Assembly: GCA_029239785.1 (NCBI GenBank)
Contig: JARBUG010000020.1
Location: 1-42,139 of the forward strand
Source of the DNA: Symbiobacteriaceae bacterium
GTDB lineage: Bacteria; Bacillota; Sulfobacillia; Symbiobacteriales; Symbiobacteriaceae
Length of the DNA: 42,139 bases
Direction: 5' to 3'
Part shown: positions 7,881 through 16,332 of the stretch, piece after piece
Layout of the letters: the number at the start of each line of letters is the position of its first letter
Position numbering within the stretch: position 1 is the stretch's first letter
The notes under the pieces: generated by a model
The model's input: the letters and a program-made list of their open reading frames with translations, nothing else
Told to the model about the DNA's origin: nothing
Databases searched by the model: none
Program-made: the position numbers and the translations under genes

Positions 7881-8331
7881 GCTGTAGCTCCTCCAGGAGT
7901 TGTGCGTGCCGGGGGGCGCCCCGGAAAGTCAGAACCCGGTCCTCGTCGCCCTCGCCGTAGCGCAGGTCGATGCGCAAGTGGTCATCGGGCCAGAGCGTCT
8001 CCACGCGGTCGGCCCACTCGACAAGGTTGACCCCATTGCCGTAGAAGTACTCCTCGTACCCCAGGTCCTCCAGGTCATCCGGGCTGCAGAGTCGGTAGAC
8101 GTCCCAGTGGTAAACGGGCAGCCGGGCCTGGTACTCCCAGAGCAAGGTGAAGGTCGGGCTCCCTCCTGTCCGCTCGACCCCCAGGCCCTCGAGAACTCCC
8201 CCGGACAGGTGCGTCTTGCCGGCGCCCAGGTCGCCCACAAGCGCGACAAAGTCCCCGGGCGCCAGGCGGGCGCCCAGCCACCGGCCCAGGCGGCGGGTCT
8301 CTTCGGGGCTGTGGGATATGTATGTAACCAA
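7861..8331 (-). CDS. tsaE: tRNA threonylcarbamoyladenosine biosynthesis ATPase TsaE
   Basis: 156-aa P-loop ATPase needed for repeated rounds of t6A synthesis by the TsaBD complex. The Walker A motif GDLGAGKT lies at about residues 34-41, and SPTFTLLWEY and HWDVYRL (the usual H-x-D-x-YR block) follow. Start TTG 8329-8331 is supported by GGAGGA seven bases upstream. It opens the tsaE-tsaB-rimI operon. The fabI terminator lies 30 bases before the start and no clear promoter fits between, so read-through from fabI may contribute. Confidence 0.93.
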   Translation of the reverse strand: MVTYISHSPEETRRLGRWLGARLAPGDFVALVGDLGAGKTHLSGGVLEGLGVERTGGSPTFTLLWEYQARLPVYHWDVYRLCSPDDLEDLGYEEYFYGNGVNLVEWADRVETLWPDDHLRIDLRYGEGDEDRVLTFRGAPRHAQLLEELQHADFSA

Positions 8332-8360
8332 GCCGATTCCTCCGATACGTCAAATGCCGA

Positions 8361-8391
8361 AAGGAAAAGAGGAGCAGCCCAGGCTGCCCCC
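8361..8391 (-). terminator. Terminator after fabI
   Basis: Arms 8371-8378 and 8383-8390 form a stem of about eight base pairs including one G-T, with a four-base loop. On the minus strand it is followed by TCTTTTCCTTT. Confidence 0.7.
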
Positions 8392-8410
8392 CATTCCCCG
8401 GCCCGAACTA

Positions 8411-9193
8411 TTATACACCAAGAATGTTAAATCCGTTATCGGCGTAGATGGTCTCGCCGGTAATACACCGGGAGAGGTTGGAAGCCAGGAAGAGGCCCAC
8501 ATCGCCCACCTCTTCAATCGTGACGTTGCGATGGAGCGGCGCCCGCTCCTCCACCACGTTCCGGAGCAGGCTGACACCCTTCACTGCGCTCGACGCCAGC
8601 GTCTTGATGGGGCCGGCCGAAATGGCGTTGACCCGGATGTTGCTCGGTCCCAGGTCAGTGGCCAGGTAGCGCACGTTGCACTCCAGGGCGGCCTTGGCCG
8701 GCGCCATGATGTTGTACTTATCCACCACCCGCTCCGCCGCCAGGTACGACAGGGTGAAAATCGAGCCCCCGCCGGCCGCCTCCATGAGCGGCTTGGCGCC
8801 CCGGGCGCAGGCAATCAGCGACCAGGCCGAAATCTCCTGCGCAATCCGATAGCCCTCGCGCGAAACGTTAATGAAATCGCTGTGCAGGTCTTCGGTACGG
8901 GCGTAGGCGATGGAGTGGACCAACACGTCCAGTTTGCCCCACTTCTCACCCAAAGCCGCAAAGCACTGCTCAATTTCGGAGTCGGAACCCACATCGCAGG
9001 GCAGAATGGGCATATGCTCATGCCCCTCCAGACTCTGGACGAGCTCCACCACGTTCTCCTTCAGCCGTTCGGTCGGATAGGTAAAGGCCAGTTCGGCGCC
9101 CTCACGATGCAGCGCCTGCGTAATTCCCCAGGCGATGGAACGCTTATTGGCAATTCCCATCACCAGACACTTCTTACCGGTCAACAGTCCCAT
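8411..9193 (-). CDS. fabI: Enoyl-[acyl-carrier-protein] reductase FabI
   Basis: 260-aa NADH-dependent reductase that completes each cycle of fatty-acid elongation (type II FAS). The FabI form of the short-chain dehydrogenase fold is recognised by the N-terminal GIANKRSIAWGI. SIAYARTEDL follows, and the active-site pair is in YNIMAPAKAAL (Tyr and Lys six residues apart). The length is typical. Start ATG with AAGGGGAGC upstream. A FapR-like palindrome lies 33 bases before the start, implying malonyl-CoA-responsive control. The other fab genes are not nearby, so fabI is transcribed alone or with tsaE by read-through. Confidence 0.95.
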   Translation of the reverse strand: MGLLTGKKCLVMGIANKRSIAWGITQALHREGAELAFTYPTERLKENVVELVQSLEGHEHMPILPCDVGSDSEIEQCFAALGEKWGKLDVLVHSIAYARTEDLHSDFINVSREGYRIAQEISAWSLIACARGAKPLMEAAGGGSIFTLSYLAAERVVDKYNIMAPAKAALECNVRYLATDLGPSNIRVNAISAGPIKTLASSAVKGVSLLRNVVEERAPLHRNVTIEEVGDVGLFLASNLSRCITGETIYADNGFNILGV

Positions 9194-9225
9194 CTCTGTT
9201 CATGCTCCCCTTCTGGCCAGATCAT

Positions 9226-9242
9226 TTACTACCAGGTCTTAA
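9226..9242 (-). promoter_or_regulatory. FapR-like operator upstream of fabI
   Basis: A 17-bp near-palindrome, TTACTACCAGGTCTTAA on the plus strand, matches the Bacillus FapR consensus as I recall it (TTAGTACCTAGTCTTAA) at 14 of 17 positions. FapR represses fatty-acid genes, including fabI, and is released by malonyl-CoA. No fapR gene is in the window. Confidence 0.6.
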
Positions 9243-9372
9243 GTCCAGGTTATTCGATCTGGCACTGCCCCATCCCTGCTCATTTAGAAAGATTATCCCT
9301 CATCTTACCGAAACGGGCGGCCATACGCAAATTCAGAGGGGCGGACCGCCGTGCGGCCCGCCCCTCAACAGC

Positions 9373-11256
9373 TTACAGCCGGAACTTCTCCACCTGTCGG
9401 CGCAGTTGCTCGGCCACATCGACCAGGTCTCGCGCCACCGAGGCCACATGCTCGGTCGTAGCCGACAGTTCCTCGACGCTCGCCGAAACCTCCTCGGCTG
9501 TAGCGGCCGTCTCCTCCGCCACATCAGCGATGGAGCGAATGGCCGTTTGAACCTGCTCGGAGCTGGCAGCCATCTCTTCGGTGGTGGCCGTATTCTCCTC
9601 CACCACAGCTGCGATGTGATCAGCCGCCTGCACCGACGAAGCGCTCGACGCCGACACGGCTTCAGTCGCCTGCTGCAGACCCTCAATGTCACGCACAGTC
9701 GCCCGCACGGTGTCGACAATCTGGCGCAGGGCCTTGCCAGCGTCGTCGGCCAGGGCGCCCGAGGCCCGGGCCTCGGCGCTGCCTTCCCGCATCGCCTTGG
9801 CCACAGCCACGGTCCGGCCTTCCACCGTGGCAATCAGGTCGGCAATCTCCTTGGCCGACTTGCCCGACCGCTCGGCCAGGGTGCGCACCGCATCCGCCAC
9901 CACGGCAAACCCCTTGCCCGCATCGCCCGCCCGGGCCGCTTCGATGGCCGCGTTCAGGGCCAGCAGATTCGTCTGATCGGCCATCTCCTCGATAATCGCG
10001 ACAGCCTGGCGAATCTGCTTTGACTCACGCTCCAGCGCCATGGCCGCTTCGGCGCTCCGCTCCACACGCTCCTGGAGCCGCTGCATGCTCTGCACGGCCC
10101 TCTCCACCACGCCAATGCCGTTCTCGGCCACGCTGCGGGCCTGCTCGGCGCCGGCGGCCAGGTTGCTCACGCTGTTCGCCATCTCTTGGACTGCGGTTCC
10201 AGCTTCAGCCGTCATGCGGCTCGACTCGCCCATGTGCGCAGCCTGTTCCTGGGCGCCCCGGGCCACCTGCTCAATCGCCAGCTGCAACTGGCTGATGATT
10301 CCCACCGTCTCCTGGACGGAGACGTTCTGGCCGCTGGCGCCGGCGGCCACCCGCTCGATGGCATCGGTCAGCTGCCGGGCGGACTGGCTCACCTGGTCCA
10401 GGTTCTGCAGCGTCGCATTGGCAGCATCAGAGACCGTCACGCCCGAACTTGCTACCGACTCGAGCAGCGTCCGCATTTGGCGGGACATGCGGGCCATGCT
10501 GTTGTGCAACTGCCCAATTTCGTCCCGGCGCTTTGTCGGCTCCACCACCAGGCGCAGGTCGCCGGCGCCCATCGCCTCGGCGATGCGGGTCAGCTCAGTA
10601 ACCGGCCCGACCACGGAGCGCCGGACCACCCGGCCCTGAATCAGCAACAGACCGGCGCCGATGACCGCGCCCGCGATCCCGATGTACAACGCCCAGTCAG
10701 CCACCTGATTCAGCGTGCCTTCGGCCTCAGTCACGCCCGACTGGGCCTGGGCGCTCATGCGCTTCAGCAAGCCTTCCATACGGGCAATCTGTGCGTCAAT
10801 ATCGCCGTACATCCGGCTAAAAATGCCGTCGGCGCCTTCCTTCTGGATCGCTGCGAACAGCTCGCCGGAGGAAGCCTTGTTCGACTCCCAAACGCCGATC
10901 AATTCCTGCAACGACTTGGCCTGGTCGCCGGTCAGCCCCGCGTCCTTTAACAGACCCAACTGCTTCTCGAAATCCGCCTGACTCAACTGCACATCGGCGG
11001 TACGGGCAGCCAGGCTCATGTGAGCCCCTTCGTCCTTCATTTTGTTATAGGTTCTGCCCAACGTCAGTACGGACGCCCGCATATCTCCCAGAGCCTGAGC
11101 AGGGCGCAACTTTTGGGCGATCAGAACCTGGGCGCTCCCGTTCATGGCCTGACTGGCAAAGATGCCGCCAAAGCCCATGAGCAACAACAGGACGATGGCG
11201 GAGCCCGTAATCATAACCAGTTTCCGGCCCATTGTGGCGTTGTCTATTCTTGACAT
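9373..11256 (-). CDS. Methyl-accepting chemotaxis protein
   Basis: 627-aa transmembrane chemoreceptor. TM1 spans about residues 12-34. An extracytoplasmic helical domain of the 4HB_MCP type covers 35-187, and TM2 covers 188-206. A HAMP domain follows from about 207 to 260, then a long cytoplasmic coiled coil. The highly conserved hairpin tip that contacts CheA and CheW is clear ([18 protein letters not shown], then [16 protein letters not shown]). The ligand is unknown. The start is ATG 11254-11256, with GAGGGGG eight bases upstream; a longer frame to 11346 has no ribosome-binding site and overlaps the tex terminator. It is a single-gene unit. Confidence 0.93.
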   Translation of the reverse strand: MSRIDNATMGRKLVMITGSAIVLLLLMGFGGIFASQAMNGSAQVLIAQKLRPAQALGDMRASVLTLGRTYNKMKDEGAHMSLAARTADVQLSQADFEKQLGLLKDAGLTGDQAKSLQELIGVWESNKASSGELFAAIQKEGADGIFSRMYGDIDAQIARMEGLLKRMSAQAQSGVTEAEGTLNQVADWALYIGIAGAVIGAGLLLIQGRVVRRSVVGPVTELTRIAEAMGAGDLRLVVEPTKRRDEIGQLHNSMARMSRQMRTLLESVASSGVTVSDAANATLQNLDQVSQSARQLTDAIERVAAGASGQNVSVQETVGIISQLQLAIEQVARGAQEQAAHMGESSRMTAEAGTAVQEMANSVSNLAAGAEQARSVAENGIGVVERAVQSMQRLQERVERSAEAAMALERESKQIRQAVAIIEEMADQTNLLALNAAIEAARAGDAGKGFAVVADAVRTLAERSGKSAKEIADLIATVEGRTVAVAKAMREGSAEARASGALADDAGKALRQIVDTVRATVRDIEGLQQATEAVSASSASSVQAADHIAAVVEENTATTEEMAASSEQVQTAIRSIADVAEETAATAEEVSASVEELSATTEHVASVARDLVDVAEQLRRQVEKFRL

Positions 11257-11340
11257 AAGTTTGGCCCCCTCAACCAGATCTGTAAACCACTTTACCAATA
11301 CGTTAGGATACAGATAATTACCTGCCCCGAATAGTCCCAC

Positions 11341-11372
11341 AAACAAAAGAGGGGCTTTCTAGCCCCTCTTAC
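11341..11372 (-). terminator. Terminator after tex
   Basis: A perfect 10-bp stem (11349-11358 with 11363-11372, loop TTCT) is followed on the minus strand by TTTTGTTTG. Confidence 0.85.
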
Positions 11373-11382
11373 TACTTTCCGC

Positions 11383-13803
11383 CTATTTGCGCGTGTTAAA
11401 CTTCGCCGCTAACTGCTTGAGCTGATCGTCCAAGCTGGCCCCCTGTGCCTTGGCAGGTTCGGGCCGCCTGGCGCCGCCCGGCTGCTCCGCAGGCTGGCCG
11501 CCCGACCGCACCTGCGGCAGGCCTGCGGGCGCCTGACCCCCGCCGGAACGCGGCTGCGGCAACCCCGCCGACTGGGCCGGCCTGGGCCCCTGCTGCCCCT
11601 GTCCGGCAGGCCGCTGCTCCGGTGCCGGCGGCTCACCCAGCTTCATCGTCAGCCCGATCCGCTGACGCTTCAGGTCTACCTCAATGACCCGCACCTTAAC
11701 GATATCGCCCACGGCGACCGCCTCGCTGGGATGCTTCACAAACTTATGGCTCAACTGCGAGACATGCACAAGCCCATCCTCATGCACGCCAATATCAACG
11801 AAAGCGCCAAAGTCGACCACGTTGCGGACCGTGCCGGTCAGCTCCATGCCAACCTGCAAGTCCTCCATCTTCAGCACTTCGGTGTGGAAGATGGGCTTGG
11901 GCAGCTCATCGCGAGGGTCGCGCCCCGGCTTGCCCAGCGCCTCGATAATATCCCGCACGGTCGGCACGCCGGCGCCCAGCTCAGCCGCCACCTGCTCGGG
12001 CGAAAGCTGCTTGAGCGCATCGCGCAGGCCGGCGGCGCCCTGCCCAATCATCTGCTGGCGGGTGGCGCCAACGGCCTTCAAAATGCCTTCGGCCACGGCG
12101 TAGGACTCGGGGTGGACGGCGGTGCTGTCGAGCGGCTCGGCGCCCTCGGTCACCCGCAGGAAGCCAGCACACTGCTCAAACGCCTTCGGCCCCAGGCCGG
12201 AAACCTTGATCAGATCTTTGCGGCTCTTGAACTTGCCGTTCTTCTCACGGTGCTCCACAATCGCCCGGGCCACCGTCGCCTTGATACCCGCCACGTACTG
12301 AAGCAGGGCCGGCGAAGCGGTGTTCAAGTCCACGCCCACGGCGTTCACGACACTCTCCACCACGTTGCCCAGCTGCCCGGTCAGCCGCTTCTGATCCACA
12401 TCATGCTGGTACTGACCGACGCCAATCGACTTGGGGTCGATTTTGACCAACTCCGCCAGCGGATCCTGCGCCCGCCGTGCGATGGAGACGGCGCTCCGCT
12501 GGGTCACGTCGAAGTCGGGGAACTCCTCGTTCGCCAGCTTGGAGGCCGAGTAGACCGACGCTCCCGCCTCGCTGACGATCACGTACGCCGTCTGATGCTT
12601 GCAGCGTGGAATAATCGAGGCGACAACCTGCTCCGTCTCTCGCGAGGCTGTGCCGTTGCCAATCGCCATCAGGTCTACCTGATACTTGTCCACCAGCTTG
12701 ATGAGAGCCTCTTCGCCCTGCACCCGCTGCTTGTCACCCAACGTGATATAGATGACGCTCGTGTCCAGCACCTTACCGGTATCGTCGACGACGGCCAGCT
12801 TGCAGCCGGTGCGGAAGCCCGGGTCGACGCCCATGACAGTCATGCCCTTAATCGGCGGCTGGAGCAGCAGGTTGCGCAGGTTGACAGCGAACAGGGAGAT
12901 CGCCCGCTCCTCGGCCTTCTCGGTGAAGGCGGTCCGCACTTCCGTCTCGATGGACGGGGCCAGCAGCCGCTTGTAGGCGTCGGCGATGGTCTCCCGCAGT
13001 TGGTCCGGCCAAATCGACCGGTGGTTGGTGTGGTACCGCCGTTCAATGCGGCTGATGATCTCATCGACCGGCGCCGTCAGGGTGACCTTGAGGCACTCCA
13101 GCCGCTCGCCACGGTTGAGGGCCAGCGTGCGATGAGGCGGCAGCGTGCGCAGAGGCTCCTTGTACTCGGCGTACATTTCAAACTCCTGGGCCTTTTCGGG
13201 GTCGCCCTTGTCGGAGGCCACCGATTCGACATAGCCCTGGGAAGCGGTCAGTTCACGGGTGACACGGCGCACGTCAGGATCATCGGAGATTTGCTCTGCG
13301 ATAATGTCGCGGGCGCCGGCCAGGGCCGCCTCGCCGGTCTCCACGCCTTTTTCGGCGTTGATGTATGCCTCAGCATAAACCAGGATGCTGCCCACATTCT
13401 CGGCCTGCGCCAGCATTTGCTGGGCGAGGGGTTCCAGGCCCCGCTCCCGGGCAATCATGGCACGGGTGCGGCGCTTCGGGCGGTAGGGCCGGTAGAGGTC
13501 CTCGACCTCCTGCAGCTTCTCCGCCTTGCGAATTGCCTGCTCCAACTCGGGCGTCAGTTTGCCCTGCTCCCCGATGACCCGCAGAACCTTCTCCTTCTCG
13601 GCTTCGAGGTTCCGCAGGTAGGTGAGGCGCTCCGACAGGTCCCGAATCTGGTTCTCGTCCATTTCACCCGTGGCTTCCTTGCGGTATCGGGAGATGAACG
13701 GCACCGTATTGCCCTCATCCAGCATGGTGACGCAGCTCTGGACCTGCGGGAGTCTGAGCTGCATCTCCCTGGCCAACTGCGCAAGAATCTGTTCCTGGCT
13801 CAT
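11383..13803 (-). CDS. tex: Tex family RNA-binding transcription accessory protein
   Basis: 806 aa. The domain order is that of Tex: an N-terminal helical region (ISRYRKEATGEMDENQIRDL near 38-57), then a YqgF/RNase-H-like domain (MGVDPGFRTGCKLAVVDDTG). Helix-hairpin-helix motifs (DLIKVSGLGPKAFEQCAGF) and a C-terminal S1 RNA-binding domain (GMELTGTVRNVVDFGAFVDIG) follow. After the S1 domain comes a tail of about 75 residues rich in Pro, Gln, Gly and Arg. Tex homologues bind nucleic acid and affect transcription and expression, though the exact activity is not settled. Two small genes precede it closely on the same strand and a strong terminator follows. Confidence 0.93.
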   Translation of the reverse strand: MSQEQILAQLAREMQLRLPQVQSCVTMLDEGNTVPFISRYRKEATGEMDENQIRDLSERLTYLRNLEAEKEKVLRVIGEQGKLTPELEQAIRKAEKLQEVEDLYRPYRPKRRTRAMIARERGLEPLAQQMLAQAENVGSILVYAEAYINAEKGVETGEAALAGARDIIAEQISDDPDVRRVTRELTASQGYVESVASDKGDPEKAQEFEMYAEYKEPLRTLPPHRTLALNRGERLECLKVTLTAPVDEIISRIERRYHTNHRSIWPDQLRETIADAYKRLLAPSIETEVRTAFTEKAEERAISLFAVNLRNLLLQPPIKGMTVMGVDPGFRTGCKLAVVDDTGKVLDTSVIYITLGDKQRVQGEEALIKLVDKYQVDLMAIGNGTASRETEQVVASIIPRCKHQTAYVIVSEAGASVYSASKLANEEFPDFDVTQRSAVSIARRAQDPLAELVKIDPKSIGVGQYQHDVDQKRLTGQLGNVVESVVNAVGVDLNTASPALLQYVAGIKATVARAIVEHREKNGKFKSRKDLIKVSGLGPKAFEQCAGFLRVTEGAEPLDSTAVHPESYAVAEGILKAVGATRQQMIGQGAAGLRDALKQLSPEQVAAELGAGVPTVRDIIEALGKPGRDPRDELPKPIFHTEVLKMEDLQVGMELTGTVRNVVDFGAFVDIGVHEDGLVHVSQLSHKFVKHPSEAVAVGDIVKVRVIEVDLKRQRIGLTMKLGEPPAPEQRPAGQGQQGPRPAQSAGLPQPRSGGGQAPAGLPQVRSGGQPAEQPGGARRPEPAKAQGASLDDQLKQLAAKFNTRK

Positions 13804-13829
13804 CCTTACACGCTCCTAGTGTCCAACCG

Positions 13830-14126
13830 TTACTGATTTACAGCGTCATTAATCTCAGCGGGCACGGGAATCCGGGCCATGTCCTGCCAGAGTACGTCAT
13901 TCCAGAGCATAATCGTAATCACGGGTGGATTTTCGTCCCACTGATAGACGAAGCGGAGCCCCTCCTCGTCCAGCAGGGAGGGGTATGCAAAGGGACCGAT
14001 TTCATAGAGCTTGGCCAGCACCTGGTCAGCCATGGCCCGGGCCCGGGGCTGCGTAAAGCGGGCGGTGCCGCCGCTGTAGATGATGCCTTCCGCCAACTGC
14101 TGCAGAAACTGCTCTGTCTCCCCCAC
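13830..14126 (-). CDS. Hypothetical protein (98 aa)
   Basis: I do not recognise this protein. It is 98 aa, soluble and acidic, with an amphipathic N-terminal helix (ETEQFLQQLAEGI) and a beta-rich middle (LRFVYQWDENPPVITIMLWNDVLW). No known motif is visible. Start GTG 14124-14126 has GGGGGAG upstream. It lies 12 bases after the DUF1444-like gene and 26 bases before tex, so the three are probably one transcript. Regular codon use and tight spacing support it as a real gene. Confidence 0.7.
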   Translation of the reverse strand: MGETEQFLQQLAEGIIYSGGTARFTQPRARAMADQVLAKLYEIGPFAYPSLLDEEGLRFVYQWDENPPVITIMLWNDVLWQDMARIPVPAEINDAVNQ

Positions 14127-14138
14127 GGCAGCTCCCCC

Positions 14139-14735
14139 TTACGGCTTCAAGCGCTTGAGTCCCTCATCATCCCAGGTATAGAGGAACGGGCTGACCGGGA
14201 ACTCAGCCGAATGGTGCTCGGCAATGACGCGGCGCTTTACCACGTCGACCAGCCTGGGGTCCCCGTCGCCCAGGGCGACCAGCCAGTTCCGATGGGGCGT
14301 GCCAATGACCAGCCGGCCAGGCACGCTTGCGGCGAAGTCGTCCAGCCACTTGGTGAGCAGAATGCGCGCGGCATCAAAGCCATCTTCCATGTGCCAGACG
14401 AACATGGGGTTGGCGCCGTCGGGCGTGCCGAGTCTGGTGACCCGCTTGCCCTCGGTGCGGTGCTCCAGGTTGCGCACGGCCTGCATGTGGATGGCGGTGT
14501 GGCTGACGCCCCAGTCGCGCAGGTCCTGGTATTGGACATAGCGCACCTTGTCGTTGAGCTCTTCGATCGCGTAGATGACGTGCAGCCCCTCAGCGATGGC
14601 GCCGTGGACCATTTGGCCCTGGCCCTTTTCTTGAATCTGGGCCGGATCCATGAGCATGGGGTAGAGCCGCTCGCGAATTTCAGCGAACTCTTTTTCGGCG
14701 AGTTTCAAACCGCTTTCCCTCCCGGGACCGGACAT
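14139..14735 (-). CDS. DUF1444/YtpQ-like protein
   Basis: 198 aa, soluble. The stretch VRYVQYQDLRDWGVSHTAIHMQAVRNLEHRT closely resembles the conserved core of the DUF1444 (YtpQ) family of Firmicutes, whose function is unknown; VIGTPHRNWLVALGD is another conserved-looking block. It is shorter than B. subtilis YtpQ, so the family call is moderate. Start ATG with AGGTGA six bases upstream. It begins the probable three-gene unit ending in tex. The divergent 57-aa gene starts 87 bases away. Confidence 0.65.
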   Translation of the reverse strand: MSGPGRESGLKLAEKEFAEIRERLYPMLMDPAQIQEKGQGQMVHGAIAEGLHVIYAIEELNDKVRYVQYQDLRDWGVSHTAIHMQAVRNLEHRTEGKRVTRLGTPDGANPMFVWHMEDGFDAARILLTKWLDDFAASVPGRLVIGTPHRNWLVALGDGDPRLVDVVKRRVIAEHHSAEFPVSPFLYTWDDEGLKRLKP

Positions 14736-14768
14736 ATTCTGTCACCTGGTCCAGTAGTTATGTTTAGA

Positions 14769-14786
14769 CGACCGGCGGGCCGGTCG
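14769..14786. promoter_or_regulatory. Palindrome in divergent promoter region
   Basis: An 18-base perfect palindrome with 8-bp arms, CGACCGGC and GCCGGTCG, separated by GG. It sits between the divergent DUF1444-like and 57-aa genes. Position suggests an operator; nothing else supports it. Confidence 0.35.
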
Positions 14787-14822
14787 ATACTCGAAGTACC
14801 GCTGTGAAGGGGGACGACCGCC

Positions 14823-14996
14823 GTGACCGCTCGTGAAACGATTCATCTGTACGCCAGCCTGGCGGATGTGAAGGAAGTTATGTATAAGAACACCCTGGGC
14901 CTGACCGCCCTGATCGAATTACTGGTGCAAAAGGGCGTTATTACGAAGGAAGAGATTGCTTTGACCGCCCAAAAGTTGGACGCTGCGAGCGACTAG
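14823..14996 (+). CDS. Small hypothetical protein (57 aa)
   Basis: 57 aa starting at GTG with GGGGGA upstream, too short for ordinary calling thresholds. The product is charged and probably all-helical: an N-terminal helix (ETIHLYASLADVKEVMYKN), a second (LGLTALIELLVQKGV) and a third (TKEEIALTAQKLDAA). The pattern LIELLVQKGVITKEEI is a common helical-hairpin motif in small bacterial proteins and does not give a function. It is divergent from the DUF1444-like gene and followed by the palindromic repeat elements. Confidence 0.65.
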   Translation: MTARETIHLYASLADVKEVMYKNTLGLTALIELLVQKGVITKEEIALTAQKLDAASD

Positions 14997-15036
14997 AGTG
15001 TATCGGTTTATGGGGATGTGCGTCAAGTTTTGCCAG

Positions 15037-15245
15037 CCCCTGCGGGTTTTTGTTTATTTGGCCGCGGATTACGCGGATGACGCTGATTTTAAGTACAAAC
15101 ACGGATTTTTACTAAGGAAGTTATTCCGGGCAATATGTAAAATGATATTGACCTGGAACAACTTACCCGGGGAAATCCGCGATTGCCCCTAAATCCGCGC
15201 AATCAGCGTAATCCGCGGCCATATGGAAAAGGACCAGCAGGGACC
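15037..15245. repeat. Palindromic repeat element A
   Basis: A long imperfect palindrome. A perfect 15-bp inverted repeat, GGCCGCGGATTACGC at 15060-15074 and its complement at 15206-15220, encloses further GCGGATT-type repeats. An inner hairpin lies at 15117-15168 (GGAAGTTATTCC pairing with GGAACAACTTACC). Weaker outer arms (CCCCTGC near 15037-15043, GCAGGG near 15238-15243) extend the fold. The inner hairpin is related to those of elements B and C, although the outer arms differ. Confidence 0.8.
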
Positions 15246-15253
15246 CGCTCAGT

Positions 15254-15303
15254 GACCGGGGTAGTGCGGCTAAATGTGACCAGGGTCCACCAGAACACGG
15301 TTC
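15254..15303 (-). pseudogene. Duplicated remnant of the glycosylase 3' end
   Basis: These 50 bases align without gaps to 15486-15535, the 3' end of the uracil-DNA glycosylase gene, at about three quarters identity. Read on the minus strand they give VDPGHI-stop-PHYPG, against VDPGHVSPHYPG in the intact gene, so the copy is broken. It lies between elements A and B. Confidence 0.7.
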
Positions 15304-15310
15304 AAGTCTG

Positions 15311-15475
15311 CACGCCCCTGCGGTTTTTTTCATTTACCACAGAGTGCACAGAGGACACAGAAACCGAGTAAGCGATTCCAGGTCATTATATATAAAAATG
15401 ATGACCTAGAACGTTATTCCTGGTATCAGTGTACTCTGTGTACTCTGTGGTTAAAGATAAGAGACTACCAGGGAC
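15311..15475. repeat. Palindromic repeat element B
   Basis: A long imperfect palindrome. The arms begin ACCACAGAG (15336-15344) and end CTCTGTGGT (15443-15451), built from short CACAGAG/ACACAG units. The inner hairpin at 15366-15420 pairs GATTCCAGGTCATTAT with ATGATGACCTAGAAC. The left flank GCCCCTGCGG-T-run and the right flank ACCAGGGAC repeat the flanks of element A, so A and B look like one duplicated unit. Confidence 0.8.
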
Positions 15476-15483
15476 GCACCCCG

Positions 15484-16089
15484 TCAACCAGGGTAGTGAG
15501 GCGAAACGTGGCCAGGATCAACCACAGCCCGGTACTTGTCGATGACCAACTTCATGTCGTGCCAGGTCTCTTTCTTCTTGGCCGGGTCCCGCAATAGCGC
15601 GGCGGGATGGTACGTAGGCATGTACCAGACCCCGTTCCGCTGCAACCACTGTCCGCGCAGGCGGGTAATGCGGGCCTCCGGGTCGATCAGCGTCTGCAGG
15701 GCTGTAGCGCCCAGCAGCACCACGATCGGCGGCTGCAAGATGCGCAACTGCGCCGCCAGGTTGGGCCGGCAGGCTTCACGCTCTTCGGGCGTGGGCACCC
15801 GGTTCCCCGGCGGCCGGCACTTCACCACGTTCAGAATATAGGCATTCTGGGTCCGATCAAACCCGGATGCCGCCAAAATCTTATCCAACAGCTGACCGGC
15901 GGCGCCCACAAAGGGGCGCAGGAGCCGGTCTTCTTCTGCGCCCGGCCCTTCGCCGACGAAGGCCAGCCGGGCGCCCGGGGCGCCCTCCCCAAACACCACG
16001 CCGCGGCAGCCAGCCCGCAACCCGCAGGCCTGGCAGCCAGCAACCGCCGCCCGGAGCTGCTCCAGGTCAGAAATCTGGTCCAAGTTCAT
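15484..16089 (-). CDS. Type-4 (iron-sulfur) uracil-DNA glycosylase
   Basis: 201-aa base-excision-repair enzyme that removes uracil from DNA. The four cysteines that hold the 4Fe-4S cluster are visible: two in GCQACGLRAGC, one in VVKCRPPGNR and one in EREACRPNL. The catalytic and substrate motifs GEGPGAEEDRLLRPFVGAAGQLL and TYHPAALLR are present. This form is usual in thermophiles and many Firmicutes. I chose ATG 16087-16089, with GGGGGCG six bases upstream; a start 57 bases earlier is possible but adds residues outside the family core. Its extreme 3' end is partly duplicated at 15254-15303. Confidence 0.9.
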   Translation of the reverse strand: MNLDQISDLEQLRAAVAGCQACGLRAGCRGVVFGEGAPGARLAFVGEGPGAEEDRLLRPFVGAAGQLLDKILAASGFDRTQNAYILNVVKCRPPGNRVPTPEEREACRPNLAAQLRILQPPIVVLLGATALQTLIDPEARITRLRGQWLQRNGVWYMPTYHPAALLRDPAKKKETWHDMKLVIDKYRAVVDPGHVSPHYPG

Positions 16090-16210
16090 CGCCGTCGCCC
16101 CCGCACGAAAAATGCACGGACAGATTTCGGCTCCTGGGTCCCGCATCCCTGTTACGACTTGAACAGCCCCGATTCGGGTAGCAATTCCGTGTTATCAGTA
16201 GATATAAGTG

Positions 16211-16245
16211 ACTAGTCGGTGCTGCCGACCAGTTTCCTGCTTTTT
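16211..16245 (+). terminator. Terminator-like hairpin before the SulP gene
   Basis: A 9-bp stem with one mismatch (16211-16219 with 16225-16233) is followed on the plus strand by TTCCTGCTTTTT, about 90 bases before the transporter start. No plus-strand gene precedes it, so it could be a leader attenuator or chance. Confidence 0.35.
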
Positions 16246-16332
16246 CACGTGTAGAATCCCGTTGCGCGAACCCACGCGCGGCGTTAAAGTGAGTGGAGTT
16301 GTACCTATATCTTAAAGAAGAAGGCGGTAGAG

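Larger units (their letters stand above)
14997..15483. other. Gene-free stretch filled by palindromic repeats
   Basis: 487 bases between the convergent 57-aa gene and the uracil-DNA glycosylase gene. They hold two long imperfect palindromes (elements A and B) and a partial copy of the glycosylase 3' end. I see no convincing gene here. Confidence 0.8.

Noticed and set aside
11731..13836. A 701-codon open frame antisense to tex, and a 706-codon one at 28468-30588 antisense to nnr/alr
   Set aside because: Both are shadows of well-recognised genes. Their translations are low-complexity and have no family features or ribosome-binding sites.
15060..15451. Short recurring units suggesting a CRISPR array
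   Set aside because: The units form nested inverted repeats without regular spacers or identical direct repeats, and no cas genes are near.
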